The notes: generated by a model from the letters alone, not told the origin. A stretch of 34,194 nt of DNA from an uncultured Bacteroidales bacterium (GCA_947168515.1 CAMVMF010000037.1:1-34194), one strand, 5' to 3'; counted from the first letter of the stretch, positions 8,705 to 16,448 are shown. Program-made: numbers and translations.

Positions 8705-8773
8705 CAGCGTCTTTCAATCGGAAAAGGTTGCCCGACAGAGCGAGTTCTTTGAATAGCTGATATGTGAAGGCCA

Positions 8774-8847
8774 ATATGTGCTGCCCGCCGTGAGGTACGC
8801 GCACATATATAAGGTGTATCGCTGAAGGCAGCGACATAGCGCACACC
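8774..8847 (+). ncRNA. Structured 5' leader with two hairpins
   Basis: Two nested helices lie in the leader of the ParB-like gene. Hairpin 1: 8774-8781 pairs perfectly with 8801-8808, with an inner UGCC/GGUA helix (8782-8785 with 8794-8797). Hairpin 2: GGTGT 8813-8817 with ACACC 8843-8847, and inside it TCGCTG 8819-8824 with CAGCGA 8829-8834 closing an AAGG loop. It does not match a riboswitch class that I recognise. It could be a stabilising leader, an attenuator or a protein-binding operator RNA. Confidence 0.45.
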
Positions 8848-8892
8848 AGATACGAGGCGCGAAAGAAATGAATAACGCTTAATTTCAATAAT

Positions 8893-9969
8893 ATGAAGAA
8901 CACCATGTTCTTTCCTCGTATGATGACGATAGTCAGCACCGAGGAGTCTGCCAGTGCAGGGACAGGCGCAGTTAATCCTGCACACGACGAAACCGTTAGC
9001 ATCGAAACCGAAAGGCTCGAAAGGTTTACTATTTACAGTAACGAGCAGCTAACCGCAATGGGTATCAAGCTTGGGTATCTTGACATGAATCGCGATGTCG
9101 ACGATGGAGCTGTCAAGAAGAAGATCAAGTCCATCAAAAAGGTAAAAGGCGTTATATCACCTACCTTGGTGGTTTCAGCGCGAAAGTGTCTCCAAGAAGG
9201 GCTTGAAATCCATTTCGCCGACGGGACTCCCATTTCTTGGGACACTCCCGATCTCGATAAAATCTACATCATCGTGGACGGACAGCATCGGGAGGAGGCT
9301 ACCCAGCGAATCAGAAAAGACGCTGACGAGAAGGAAAAGTTCAGCAACTACTACCAGATTCCGCTCGTGGAAGAAGAGAACATTGTTGTATCAGACCTGC
9401 TGCGAGAGTCAAACGTTTCCACGTTCCCATGGAAAGATCGCCAGTATCTTTCGAACTTGCTCGTAATCAAGCAGGGTAAAGTGGATTTCTCCTTGGATCT
9501 CTTGAAAGCCGTAGAGGAACACCCGGAAGGCAAAACCAAAGCCATCTACCGTTGGTTAACTCTTAATGCTTCAAGAACCATCTATTCGAGAGACATCACG
9601 GATGCCTCGATGGATGATGAGAAGTTGAAAAAACTGGCCGAGGTTGACCCTGAAGTCTTTTCTATGGGGAAGAAGCTGTTCGAGATCGCAAGAATTAAGT
9701 TCGGCGAGGCAGAAGCGGCCAAGACCGTCTATCCTGATTGGGTGATTTCAGCAATGGAAGACAAGCCAAAGGTTGCTAAGCTTGATGTTGCCAAGTACAT
9801 TGGCGATTTCCTTCAAAACCTTGCAGCAGATAAGGTCAAGAGCATGAAGGAAGCCAAAGGGGATCCAAAAACGAAGGTCACCCGTGACATGAAGATTACG
9901 GAAATCCTCAACAAGAGCTTTAATGCTTATTGGGCAAAGAAACCTGAACTATCCAAAATCAGCCTCTAA
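8893..9969 (+). CDS. ParB-like DGQHR-motif protein
   Basis: A 358-residue protein whose core has the ParB/sulfiredoxin-like signature DGQHR at residues 129-133 (IYIIVDGQHREEATQRI), preceded by a segment on substrate choice (SPTLVVSARK). It resembles ParB N-terminal domain proteins of mobile elements and the DGQHR group that includes DndB. In ParB relatives this pocket binds a nucleotide. The C-terminal third is helical and lysine-rich (VKSMKEAKGDPKTKVTRD), as expected for nucleic-acid contact. The start ATG follows an AT-rich leader without a Shine-Dalgarno site, usual in this phylum. It is the first gene of the plus-strand train and is followed by the DUF1848 gene. A role in partition or regulation of the element is inferred. 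Confidence 0.7.
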   Translation: MKNTMFFPRMMTIVSTEESASAGTGAVNPAHDETVSIETERLERFTIYSNEQLTAMGIKLGYLDMNRDVDDGAVKKKIKSIKKVKGVISPTLVVSARKCLQEGLEIHFADGTPISWDTPDLDKIYIIVDGQHREEATQRIRKDADEKEKFSNYYQIPLVEEENIVVSDLLRESNVSTFPWKDRQYLSNLLVIKQGKVDFSLDLLKAVEEHPEGKTKAIYRWLTLNASRTIYSRDITDASMDDEKLKKLAEVDPEVFSMGKKLFEIARIKFGEAEAAKTVYPDWVISAMEDKPKVAKLDVAKYIGDFLQNLAADKVKSMKEAKGDPKTKVTRDMKITEILNKSFNAYWAKKPELSKISL

Positions 9970-9975
9970 TTCTTG

Positions 9976-10028
9976 ATACAGCCAGACGCGGCAGTGATAC
10001 GACCGTCATAGCGTCCTCAGTGGCGGTC
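9976..10028 (+). repeat. Intergenic hairpin element, copy A
   Basis: This spacer sequence is homologous to the one at 10971-11023: the first 42 bases agree at roughly 35 positions, including ATACAGCC, GCGGC, GTGATACGACC and ATAGC. It ends in a hairpin, GACCGTCA 10001-10008 with TGGCGGTC 10021-10028 (one G-U pair). It lies between the ParB-like and the DUF1848 genes. Confidence 0.6.
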
Positions 10029-10086
10029 ATCCAAATCTACAAATTAAAGGCTAGTTGATACCAGCCCCAATGATTGCTACAAAAAA

Positions 10087-10965
10087 ATGAGAGATAGTAA
10101 AATTAGAATCGGTGTTATTTTATCGGCCAGCTGTATGACCGATATGCCAGCCTTCTACCCAAAACAGTTGATTGAAGCTGTTGAAACCCGTCGTAAAAAA
10201 GGTGTTCAGATCCATACGCTAGTACTGTGGACCAAACACCCAGCAAGCCTGTTGAAGGAACCGTTGAACAGCTACCTCACGGGACTTAGAAATGATGGAA
10301 TCCAACTCTATGTCCAACTTACGATTACGGGAATGGGGCAGCTTCCTATGGGTGTTGACCTCAATGGCGATCCAATCGTTATCGAGCCTCATGCGCCGAA
10401 ATGGGAGGATGCCGTGGCTGAGCTTCCGAAAGTGATAGAGTTGGTGGGAAACCCATTGAGAATCAGGCTGAGAATTGACCCTATCCTTCGGTTCAAGGAT
10501 GCAGCCGGAGTAACCCAAAGCAACCTTGAGTACATGCCCAAAATCATTGAAGCCACCGCTCCATTAGGAATCAAGACCTATAGTTTCAGCTTCGTCGAGG
10601 ACAAAAACGACAAAGAACTGGATAAGGGCCATTTGAAAGTGAACCGCCGTTTCGAGAAAATGGGAGCAACCATCTTACCACCCACCCTTGAAGAAAGAGC
10701 TGGGATAAAGGCTTGGATGGATGAGTTGTCGAATCAGAACAGTATACAGATCCTTTCCTGTGCCACACCTGGGATGGAAAAATCAAGCTGTATCAACGGA
10801 GCTTGGCTTGAACAACTCCATGACTCTCACATGCCTACTTCTCACGAAGAGTGTCCGTCGAGAGCATTATGCGGATGTACTGAATCCATCGACATTGGTG
10901 GTTGGCCTCCAAAGAAGTGCTTTACAGGTTGCCTGTATTGCTATTCAAACCCGAAAATTGGATAA
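10087..10965 (+). CDS. DUF1848 family protein (radical-SAM-like)
   Basis: A 292-residue protein with DUF1848 features: SASCMTDMPAFYPKQLIEAV at the start (family form SASRRTDIPAFY), VLWTKHPASLL, LYVQLTITGMG and RIDPIL. At the C-terminus it has the cysteine block CGC at 262-264, DIGGW at 269-273 and C278-x3-C282-x2-C285. CX3CX2C is the cluster motif of radical SAM enzymes, and here it sits at the very end. The family is thought to be related to spore photoproduct lyase-like enzymes, but no substrate is established as far as I know. It lacks a signal peptide and is presumably cytoplasmic. Its place between a ParB-like protein and replication genes suggests a DNA- or RNA-directed job, which is inference only. 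Confidence 0.8.
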   Translation: MRDSKIRIGVILSASCMTDMPAFYPKQLIEAVETRRKKGVQIHTLVLWTKHPASLLKEPLNSYLTGLRNDGIQLYVQLTITGMGQLPMGVDLNGDPIVIEPHAPKWEDAVAELPKVIELVGNPLRIRLRIDPILRFKDAAGVTQSNLEYMPKIIEATAPLGIKTYSFSFVEDKNDKELDKGHLKVNRRFEKMGATILPPTLEERAGIKAWMDELSNQNSIQILSCATPGMEKSSCINGAWLEQLHDSHMPTSHEECPSRALCGCTESIDIGGWPPKKCFTGCLYCYSNPKIG

Positions 10966-10970
10966 CGCTA

Positions 10971-11023
10971 ATACAGCCTGGTGCGGCGGTGATACGACCA
11001 TCCATAGCACCCTTTGGGATGGT
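10971..11023 (+). repeat. Intergenic hairpin element, copy B
   Basis: Homologous to the spacer at 9976-10028. The hairpin arms ACCATCC 10997-11003 and GGATGGT 11017-11023 pair perfectly, although the arm bases differ from copy A. This suggests that the structure, not only the sequence, is kept. An AT-rich leader and the next start codon follow. Confidence 0.6.
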
Positions 11024-11058
11024 ACTTTATTTTCAAACTAATTAAAAATATTGATAAA

Positions 11059-11550
11059 ATGAAGAAAAAAGAAGCAACCTCAAACTTGCTTAGGTATGAG
11101 GTCTATCAAGACGGAGATCCCATAGAAGATATCGACCTCGGTGAACTTCCAAAGGACATGAGCGACCCTGAAAGCTGGAAGAAAATTGCTCAAGTCTGCA
11201 AGGAAAAATGTGTTGACATCATCTGTTTCCTTGACAAGCCCCACAATGGAAGTTCTGTAGTCGTCTTTAGAAACAGCGGCAATTTTCTGTTTTTCGGTGA
11301 AAAGGTAGAGGATCAAGCATACGACTTTGCAACAAATGAAGATGTGTATGTTTTTTCTGCCAAATATCTGGAAAAGACAATCAGAATCTATACTTTTTGG
11401 GATTGGAATACTGGTTGTTTTCTTTACAAGTTGGATGATCAAGATGATGATGACACGGCAGAAAGACATGTCACTTCAGTTGAATCATACGGCTCAATTA
11501 CTAATGAGTTGTTATGGAATTCTTCATCATTCAATCCAGAAAGATTCTAA
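11059..11550 (+). CDS. Hypothetical protein, 163 residues
   Basis: I do not recognise this protein. The start is placed at ATG 11059 (MKKKEATSNLLRYEV): upstream in-frame codons run through the hairpin element and are unlikely to be translated. The protein is acidic, with a DDQDDDD run near residue 130, and seems to be mostly beta strand (DIICFLDKP, SSVVVFRNSGNFLFFGE, IRIYTFWDWNTGCFLYKL). There is no signal peptide or membrane segment. It sits in the train between the DUF1848 gene and two further small genes, each preceded by a hairpin or overlapped. An acidic DNA-mimic type of protein would fit the composition, but that is a guess. Confidence 0.65.
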   Translation: MKKKEATSNLLRYEVYQDGDPIEDIDLGELPKDMSDPESWKKIAQVCKEKCVDIICFLDKPHNGSSVVVFRNSGNFLFFGEKVEDQAYDFATNEDVYVFSAKYLEKTIRIYTFWDWNTGCFLYKLDDQDDDDTAERHVTSVESYGSITNELLWNSSSFNPERF

Positions 11551-11562
11551 TTCATTTAAACG

Positions 11563-11584
11563 GGGCTGGTGTAGCAGCCAGCCC
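11563..11584 (+). other. Intergenic hairpin, copy C
   Basis: Perfect seven-base-pair stem, GGGCTGG 11563-11569 with CCAGCCC 11578-11584, eight-base loop, followed by an AT-rich leader to the ATG at 11604. There is no T run directly after it, so a leader or RNA-stability role is more likely than termination. Confidence 0.55.
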
Positions 11585-11603
11585 TATTCAAATTATTTAA
11601 TCA

Positions 11604-12092
11604 ATGAAAAACGAAGAAAAGAATTTAGGTGGAACCCTCGGTGAGGGTGAAACCAGTAAGAATGACCCGCCGCCTAAGTGGACGGGTCCTAATCAAGAGA
11701 ATGTTGAACCTACTAACAGCGATGCCTCTAATGCATCAGCTGATTCCCAGGCACGTGTCAAAGACTTTTTGAAGAAGCTCGATGAACAAGTCCAAAGCAG
11801 TGTAAGCATCGAGCAGATAGACAAACAAATCTGTAGAATCATCAATAGTTGGGCTAACAAACCAACGAAAGAAGCTGAGAGGTTCTACAAAAAAGATTAC
11901 TCCAAGTATCGGTACATCGGAAGGAAGTTGGGTCAGGCAGCAGTTCCATTTGACACGGGATTGGATTACCTGAAAAGTAAGTACCCCGACGAAGAACCAA
12001 AGCATCTTGAAGAAGAATACACACGGGGATTCGGAGATATTGACTATGACCCGGATTTCAGAAAAAAACTCACTAAAAACTTAAAACCATGA
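11604..12092 (+). CDS. Hypothetical protein, 162 residues
   Basis: I do not recognise this protein. Residues 1-50 are polar, with many N, S, G and P, and are probably disordered. Residues 50-162 are helical (ARVKDFLKKLDEQVQSSV, IDKQICRIINSWANK) and end in a YRYIGRKLGQAAVPFDTGLDYL segment and a basic tail. No membrane segment or enzyme motif is seen. Its stop overlaps the next ATG by four bases (ATGA), so the pair is probably translated in a fixed ratio and may work together. Confidence 0.65.
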   Translation: MKNEEKNLGGTLGEGETSKNDPPPKWTGPNQENVEPTNSDASNASADSQARVKDFLKKLDEQVQSSVSIEQIDKQICRIINSWANKPTKEAERFYKKDYSKYRYIGRKLGQAAVPFDTGLDYLKSKYPDEEPKHLEEEYTRGFGDIDYDPDFRKKLTKNLKP

Positions 12093-12547
12093 ATAACAAA
12101 TTTTTAATTCAAATTGCAACTTCACCCATAGATCCGAACGACTTGAAGGTGAATGACTGGAAACTAGACAAATTCTTCTTTGAGCAGAATCCTTGGGGAT
12201 TAGGCCGTATAGAGGATGTTGACCGAAAGGAGGCTTTGAATGAACTGAAAGATGAAATGCCAAATGGTTGTGCCCTTGATCCGGGCAGCGAAACAATTAA
12301 CATCCTGAACGGTCTTGAGTATGTGAAGGAAACGGTTGAACGCATGTTTTTTAATTCCATAGATAAAGTCAATGAGATTTTTGACTCTCCTTTTTATTGG
12401 TGGAAAAGAACGGTGTGTCTGTTCGGCGACATCTTGATTTACTTCGAGAATGAAGAGTTGTTCACCCTCCCTGAGTTTCTGTTCTATGCCATAGAGAATC
12501 ATTTCCAGAAGCTCTACATCGGGACTGTTTATAAGTACGATTACTAA
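12089..12547 (+). CDS. Hypothetical protein, 152 residues
   Basis: Unknown protein, coupled by an ATGA overlap to the preceding gene. It contains LKVNDWKLDKFFFEQNPWGLG near the start, a helical middle (ILNGLEYVKETVERMFF) and an aromatic C-terminal part (SPFYWWKRTVCLFGDILIYF, then LPEFLFYAIENHFQKL). The hydrophobic stretch is too short and mixed with charge to be a sure membrane span. Hypothetical element gene; no function can be assigned. Confidence 0.65.
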   Translation: MNNKFLIQIATSPIDPNDLKVNDWKLDKFFFEQNPWGLGRIEDVDRKEALNELKDEMPNGCALDPGSETINILNGLEYVKETVERMFFNSIDKVNEIFDSPFYWWKRTVCLFGDILIYFENEELFTLPEFLFYAIENHFQKLYIGTVYKYDY

Positions 12548-12563
12548 TCAATCAACAGCAATG

Positions 12564-12586
12564 GGGGCTGGCTCTGTGCTGGCCCC
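12564..12586 (+). other. Intergenic hairpin, copy D
   Basis: Eight-base-pair stem, 12564-12571 with 12579-12586, including two G-U pairs, seven-base loop, then an AT-rich leader to the helicase gene. Same layout as the other spacers of this train. Confidence 0.5.
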
Positions 12587-12602
12587 TCCTAAAAAACTAT
12601 AA

Positions 12603-14111
12603 ATGATGGAAGAAAAGGAAAAAGAACAAAAATCATGGCAGGACATCTTTCAAGAATGCTTGGGGGGTATCGGGATGGTGGATTTCAAGCAACTCGGTAA
12701 TCCTAAGCTGTTTAATGATTTACGTAAAGCATCAAGTGAAGAAGCCAAGAAGAGCTTACAGGAGCAAATAGACAAGATTTACATATCCCCGGAATCAGAA
12801 GCTGTGATGATTGCAAATTTAGTCCAAGAAAAGCTGAAAGGACTTGGCTACGACATTTGGTTCTCGGATGCTGGTCAGTGCTTTGTATTCAACGGCTCAT
12901 ACTGGGAACCTATCAAACAGCCGGACATCAAACATTTCCTCACTGATTCCTATTGCAAGATGGGAGTCTCGAAATACCAGGCACAAACAGTCTCGACGGC
13001 TAAGAGATTATTCGACCAAGCTGCTTATTCTCTATACAGTCCATTACCCAAGAGAGAAAAAGGGGTGTCGATGATAAATGCCCTGAATGAGACTTTGGTG
13101 ATAAGGAATGGGAAAGTGGAGACAAAGCCACACGAAGCCAACGATTTCATGTTTTACCAACTTCCTTATGAGTATAATCCGGCAGCTACTTGTCCGATGT
13201 TTCAGAAATTTTTGGATGAGGTGATTCCGGGTGATATACAATTGGTGGTCCAGGAATTCATAGGTTGCTGCTTGGATATCGGATTGAAGCTGGAGAAGGC
13301 TATGATTTGTGTAGGAACAGGCTCTAACGGTAAGTCTGTGTTCTTCGAGGTCATCACTTATGTCCTAGGAGAAGATAATGTGACCAACTTCAACATCAAT
13401 AGCCTGTGTGAGGATAAGAGCAGCACAAGAATCCTCATAGAAAACAAGCTCCTAAACTACTCATCGGACTTTAACGGGAAGATATGGAGTAACGGTATCT
13501 TCAAGCAACTAGTATCGGGAGAGCCAGTAGAAGCAAAACGACTTTATTCCGATCCTGAGATTATAAGGAACTATGCACGGCTAGCTTTCAATACCAATGC
13601 TATGCCGACATCATCAGACACATCGGCGGGATTCAGGAGGAGACTATTACCCGTCTATTTCGATGTAAAGATAAGTCCAGATAAAGCAGATCCCATGTTA
13701 GCAAAGAAACTGAAATCCGAAGCAGCAGGTATCTTGAACTGGGCTATAGAGGGGTTGAAGAGATATGTTGCTAACGGATATAAATTGTCAAAATCCACAA
13801 TTCTCGAAGCCAAAGAGAATGAGTACCTTGAAGAGACAGAGAGCGTATTCATGTTCCTGGATCAAAGCAACTACATACCTTCAGAGACATCAAAGAGGAA
13901 GCTATCTGACTTGCATGATGAGTATAAGAGATTCTGTGAGGGATGTGATTTGAAGGTTGAGGGGAAATCGGAATTCAAGGCGAGATTGAGAGATTTCAGT
14001 TATCCTATTTTTGAGGGTGGTAAGAGAGCTATAGAAGTGGGAATAACAAAGAATCCGATAACTGTGAGCAATCCTTTTCCAATAACAGGAGGGGTAAAGG
14101 ATGAAGAATAA
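12603..14111 (+). CDS. D5/P4-type superfamily 3 helicase (phage/plasmid primase family)
   Basis: A 502-residue protein with a D5-N-like region in the first half and an SF3 helicase ATPase core. Walker A is GTGSNGKS at residues 238-245, followed by the SF3-type elements LIENKLLNYSSDFNG, FKQLVSGEPVEAKRLY, LAFNTNAMP and the arginine-rich FRRRLLPVYF. A C-terminal winged-helix-like segment follows. Such proteins load at the origin and unwind DNA for phage, satellite or plasmid replication. The catalytic primase domain of the long P4 alpha version is absent; the BT4734-like gene downstream may supply it. Two ATGs stand in a row (12603 and 12606), and either may be used. A strong AGGAGG lies near the 3' end at 14086-14091. 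Confidence 0.85.
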   Translation: MMEEKEKEQKSWQDIFQECLGGIGMVDFKQLGNPKLFNDLRKASSEEAKKSLQEQIDKIYISPESEAVMIANLVQEKLKGLGYDIWFSDAGQCFVFNGSYWEPIKQPDIKHFLTDSYCKMGVSKYQAQTVSTAKRLFDQAAYSLYSPLPKREKGVSMINALNETLVIRNGKVETKPHEANDFMFYQLPYEYNPAATCPMFQKFLDEVIPGDIQLVVQEFIGCCLDIGLKLEKAMICVGTGSNGKSVFFEVITYVLGEDNVTNFNINSLCEDKSSTRILIENKLLNYSSDFNGKIWSNGIFKQLVSGEPVEAKRLYSDPEIIRNYARLAFNTNAMPTSSDTSAGFRRRLLPVYFDVKISPDKADPMLAKKLKSEAAGILNWAIEGLKRYVANGYKLSKSTILEAKENEYLEETESVFMFLDQSNYIPSETSKRKLSDLHDEYKRFCEGCDLKVEGKSEFKARLRDFSYPIFEGGKRAIEVGITKNPITVSNPFPITGGVKDEE

Positions 14112-14121
14112 TTTTGAGCAT

Positions 14122-14286
14122 TCCTTACCCCAAAGAGAGAGCGGGAAAAGGGGCGGGTTTTATCTATTTATAATTCTTTTTTATTCTGACCCCCTCAAAA
14201 ATAAGAAAGAGGGAAGAAAACAATCCCGCCCGCCCGCATTCCCGCAAAAAACCCGCAATATTCCTCCTCTTTCTTTGGGGCAAGGA
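14122..14286 (+). repeat. Long inverted repeat and CCCGC repeats between helicase and primase
   Basis: The segment 14122-14141 pairs with 14267-14286 (18 Watson-Crick pairs, one G-U, one mismatch). Inside, the left arm is G-rich (GCGGG, GGGGCGGG at 14141-14157) and the right side has several CCCGC units (14225-14256), two of them running into CCCGCAATA; another CCCGCAATA follows at 14398. This could be an origin region with iteron-like repeats, or a large RNA hairpin in the spacer. A 63-codon frame (14101-14292) crosses it; see rejected items. Confidence 0.5.
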
Positions 14287-14325
14287 GTATGAAAAACAAC
14301 TGATTAACATAAAAATAGAGAAAAA

Positions 14326-15318
14326 ATGACAAAAAACACCTTAAATCCCTTCTCAAACTGCGGGAAATCGGAAGCAAACCCGAAATTCCCCTCAAACCCG
14401 CAATACGAGATTACTGTATTCTCTCATTTACCAGAGAAAGTGGAACATCAAACACCTCTTAGAACTTTCTTTTATTCCAAACACTATCCCCCTATTGATG
14501 AAGAGGTACATACCATCCTTGAAGTGATAAGACAGGAGAAGTTCAAATCCCAAATCGAAAACCTGAGACTCCTATACAACCAAGACAGGAACCAGTACGA
14601 CGAGAAGAAGAAAGAACTACCAATTATCATGTTTAACGGCAGATTCTCTAGGTTTGCAAAAGAGGGCTTCATTTCACCCTCTGGACTATTCATATTAGAC
14701 TTCGACCACATACCCAGCCCTGAACTGACTACTATTTGGAATGAGCTTGTCAATAATCAATATGTCTTTTCCGCTTGGTTATCTCCTTCAGGCCATGGTT
14801 ATAAGGTGCTGGTCAAAGTTAAGGATGATATCGATGACAATATACATAAGGAGTATTTCGAGGCTTTATCGACATCACCTTTGTTTCCCATCCAGTACAT
14901 CGACACAACTGGGAAAGATATAAGCCGCTGTTGTTTCTTTTCCAGCGACCCAGACCTGTATCTAAATGAGAACTCTAAGATCTGGACTCAAAGAATCCCA
15001 GTATCAACATATACTCCAACTACAGCCACAAAGAATACTGTCATAAACCTTTCCGATGATGAAACCGAGAACATTATAAAAGTATTGGAAGGTGGATGGT
15101 CTAGATTTCCCATGACACCAGGAAATAGACATAATTCCTCTTTCCTTCGGGCTAGAGAACTGGCTGAGTGGGGTGTTCTTGAAGATGATGCCTTGAATTA
15201 TTTGCTTGGTTTTGAAGATTCGGATTTCAAGGAAGATGAGATCAAACGCCAAGTAAAAAGTGCATATAAGAAAACTGAAGCTGCTGGAAAGATTGGAACT
15301 AAATACAGGAAACTATGA
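14326..15318 (+). CDS. BT4734-like (VirE N-terminal type) primase
   Basis: A 330-residue protein with the BT4734/BF3469-like N-terminal domain: MFNGRFSRFAKEGF, SPSGLFILDFDHIP with the DFD metal-binding pair, SAWLSPSGHGYKVLVKV and KDISRCCFFSSDPDLYLN. This layout is that of archaeo-eukaryotic primase-like domains in Bacteroidales mobile elements. The C-terminal 90 residues (NRHNSSFLRARELAEWGVLED and after) resemble a PriCT-type helical domain. It probably makes primers for the neighbouring SF3 helicase. The start ATG follows the AT-rich leader behind the inverted repeat. The stop overlaps the next ATG (ATGA). Confidence 0.8.
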   Translation: MTKNTLNPFSNCGKSEANPKFPSNPQYEITVFSHLPEKVEHQTPLRTFFYSKHYPPIDEEVHTILEVIRQEKFKSQIENLRLLYNQDRNQYDEKKKELPIIMFNGRFSRFAKEGFISPSGLFILDFDHIPSPELTTIWNELVNNQYVFSAWLSPSGHGYKVLVKVKDDIDDNIHKEYFEALSTSPLFPIQYIDTTGKDISRCCFFSSDPDLYLNENSKIWTQRIPVSTYTPTTATKNTVINLSDDETENIIKVLEGGWSRFPMTPGNRHNSSFLRARELAEWGVLEDDALNYLLGFEDSDFKEDEIKRQVKSAYKKTEAAGKIGTKYRKL

Positions 15319-15701
15319 CCCCACTATATTATACCATCACAAAGAACGGCATCATTATCAGAGAATCCATAATTCCAGCTGCTTGTTATGAAATCCAATA
15401 TCAGGCAGAACGTATCATCAAGAAACACGGCCTTAGCTTTTTCGTCATAGTGGATTGCAAGAGGATGACCGCTAAGGTTGGGTTTTGGTATTATTGTCTG
15501 GAAATCATTGTGTTTGATACCTACGACTATCCTTTCAGCATTGTGGAATATACGACAGACGCTTTCCCTGACAACCTTAATCCGGGGGCATATCTTTTCA
15601 GGTGGTATAGTTCGACGATAACAGTGATTCCAAAAGATAAAGAGACTCTGGAAGAACATTTCAGAATAATCATAGAACAGAATTACAGACTTATTCACTA
15701 A
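15315..15701 (+). CDS. Hypothetical protein, 128 residues
   Basis: Unknown protein, coupled to the primase gene by an ATGA overlap. It appears to be an alpha/beta protein rich in aromatic residues (YYTITKNGIIIRES, FFVIVDCKRMTAKVGFWYYC, AYLFRWYSSTITVIPK). No signal peptide or known motif is seen. The antisense frame of similar length is a shadow. It may be an accessory replication factor by position only. Bases 15702-15902 downstream show no gene or clear structure apart from an AT-rich stretch just before 15903. Confidence 0.6.
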   Translation: MTPLYYTITKNGIIIRESIIPAACYEIQYQAERIIKKHGLSFFVIVDCKRMTAKVGFWYYCLEIIVFDTYDYPFSIVEYTTDAFPDNLNPGAYLFRWYSSTITVIPKDKETLEEHFRIIIEQNYRLIH

Positions 15702-15902
15702 AAGGAAGGAGAAGTTGCCTATGAAGAAATAAAAAGATGAAAACCAGTAGAATAGACAGAAGAATTAAGTGGAATTAAACTGCTAGAATTATGAATGAGA
15801 TAAGAAATAGATCACCAGGTCAAAAGCGACATATAGACTAGTGACAATCAGAAGGTTTAAGCATTATTGCATATATATAATAGGTATACTATTTAATAAA
15901 TA

Positions 15903-16226
15903 ATGTTAGATTTTCAAAAACCATTGTTTCAGGCTACAATCGGGGATTTGAAGGAAGCTCTTACTATGGCATTGAGAGACATTGAGTTGGAAAGTGAAGG
16001 CAAGACAAAAACAGCACCGAAGCGATATGTGTACGGAATTGCTGGACTGGCTAAGCTTTTTCAATGCTCTCAAGTCACAGCTCAAAGGATCAAGAGCAGC
16101 GGCGTGATTGACGATGCTGTATCACAAATAGGTGGTGTAATAGTCGTAGATGCTGACTATGCTCTTGACCTTTTGAAAGTGAGCAAGAAATATCGTTCAA
16201 ATCTAAAGAAGAGGCTACAGAAATAA
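15903..16226 (+). CDS. DUF3853 family protein (excisionase-like HTH)
   Basis: A 107-residue protein that matches DUF3853 from memory: KPLFQATIGDLKEAL at the start, then the conserved RYVYGIAGLAKLFQCSQVTAQRIKS helix-turn-helix region (residues 40-64, in two motifs) and IDDAVSQIGGVIVVDADYAL. These proteins are common in Bacteroides integrative elements, near integrase and primase genes, and resemble MerR/excisionase-type winged helices that read a helix and then a wing. A role in excision or regulation of the element is inferred. It is the last gene of the plus-strand train, close to the likely element end. Confidence 0.8.
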   Translation: MLDFQKPLFQATIGDLKEALTMALRDIELESEGKTKTAPKRYVYGIAGLAKLFQCSQVTAQRIKSSGVIDDAVSQIGGVIVVDADYALDLLKVSKKYRSNLKKRLQK

Positions 16227-16252
16227 TTTGTAAGAGAAAAGAAATTAGATGT

Positions 16253-16284
16253 AAGGGTGCCTTTGTGTCTGGCACCCTTTTTTT
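16253..16284 (+). terminator. Intrinsic terminator
   Basis: Nine-base-pair perfect stem (16253-16261 with 16271-16279), nine-base loop and seven T. It ends the gene train. Confidence 0.85.
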
Positions 16285-16384
16285 ATGTCTGAAAAAATGG
16301 TTTTTTTGAAATTTAGACGCTCTATAAATAAGAGTTGTGGGACAAATCATTCCCACACATTTTCAAGGTTTTAGCATAAAAAAG

Positions 16385-16421
16385 GGGACTAAAAAAGGGA
16401 CTCCTCTATGGGACTAAAAAA
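16385..16421. repeat. GGGACT direct repeats near the tRNA
   Basis: GGGACT occurs at 16385, 16397 and 16410 (spacing 12 and 13), and the first and third copies extend to GGGACTAAAAAA. Between the terminator of the element and tRNA-Val this could be the arm-type binding sites of an integrase, near an attachment site. No core duplication was found in the window. Confidence 0.4.
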
Positions 16422-16448
16422 TAACCTGCTGATTTTCAGCAGGTTATT
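16420..16448 (-). terminator. Terminator of tRNA-Val
   Basis: Perfect 12-base-pair stem, 16420-16431 with 16437-16448, five-base loop. On the minus strand it is followed by a T run (complement of 16416-16421). It lies 12 bases after the 3' end of tRNA-Val. Confidence 0.8.

Noticed and set aside
8634..9002. Minus-strand frames opposite the leader and start of the ParB-like gene
   Set aside because: They overlap the structured leader and the real gene; no ribosome site or family features.
14101..14292. 63-codon plus-strand frame overlapping the helicase stop, with AGGAGG eight bases upstream
   Set aside because: The start signal is good, but most of the frame lies in the inverted and CCCGC repeats and the protein is low-complexity. 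A small coupled protein cannot be excluded, but is not supported.
16385..16421. CRISPR-like array of the GGGACT repeats
   Set aside because: Only three six-base units with spacers of 6-7 bases; no repeat-spacer structure. No CRISPR array was found anywhere in the window.
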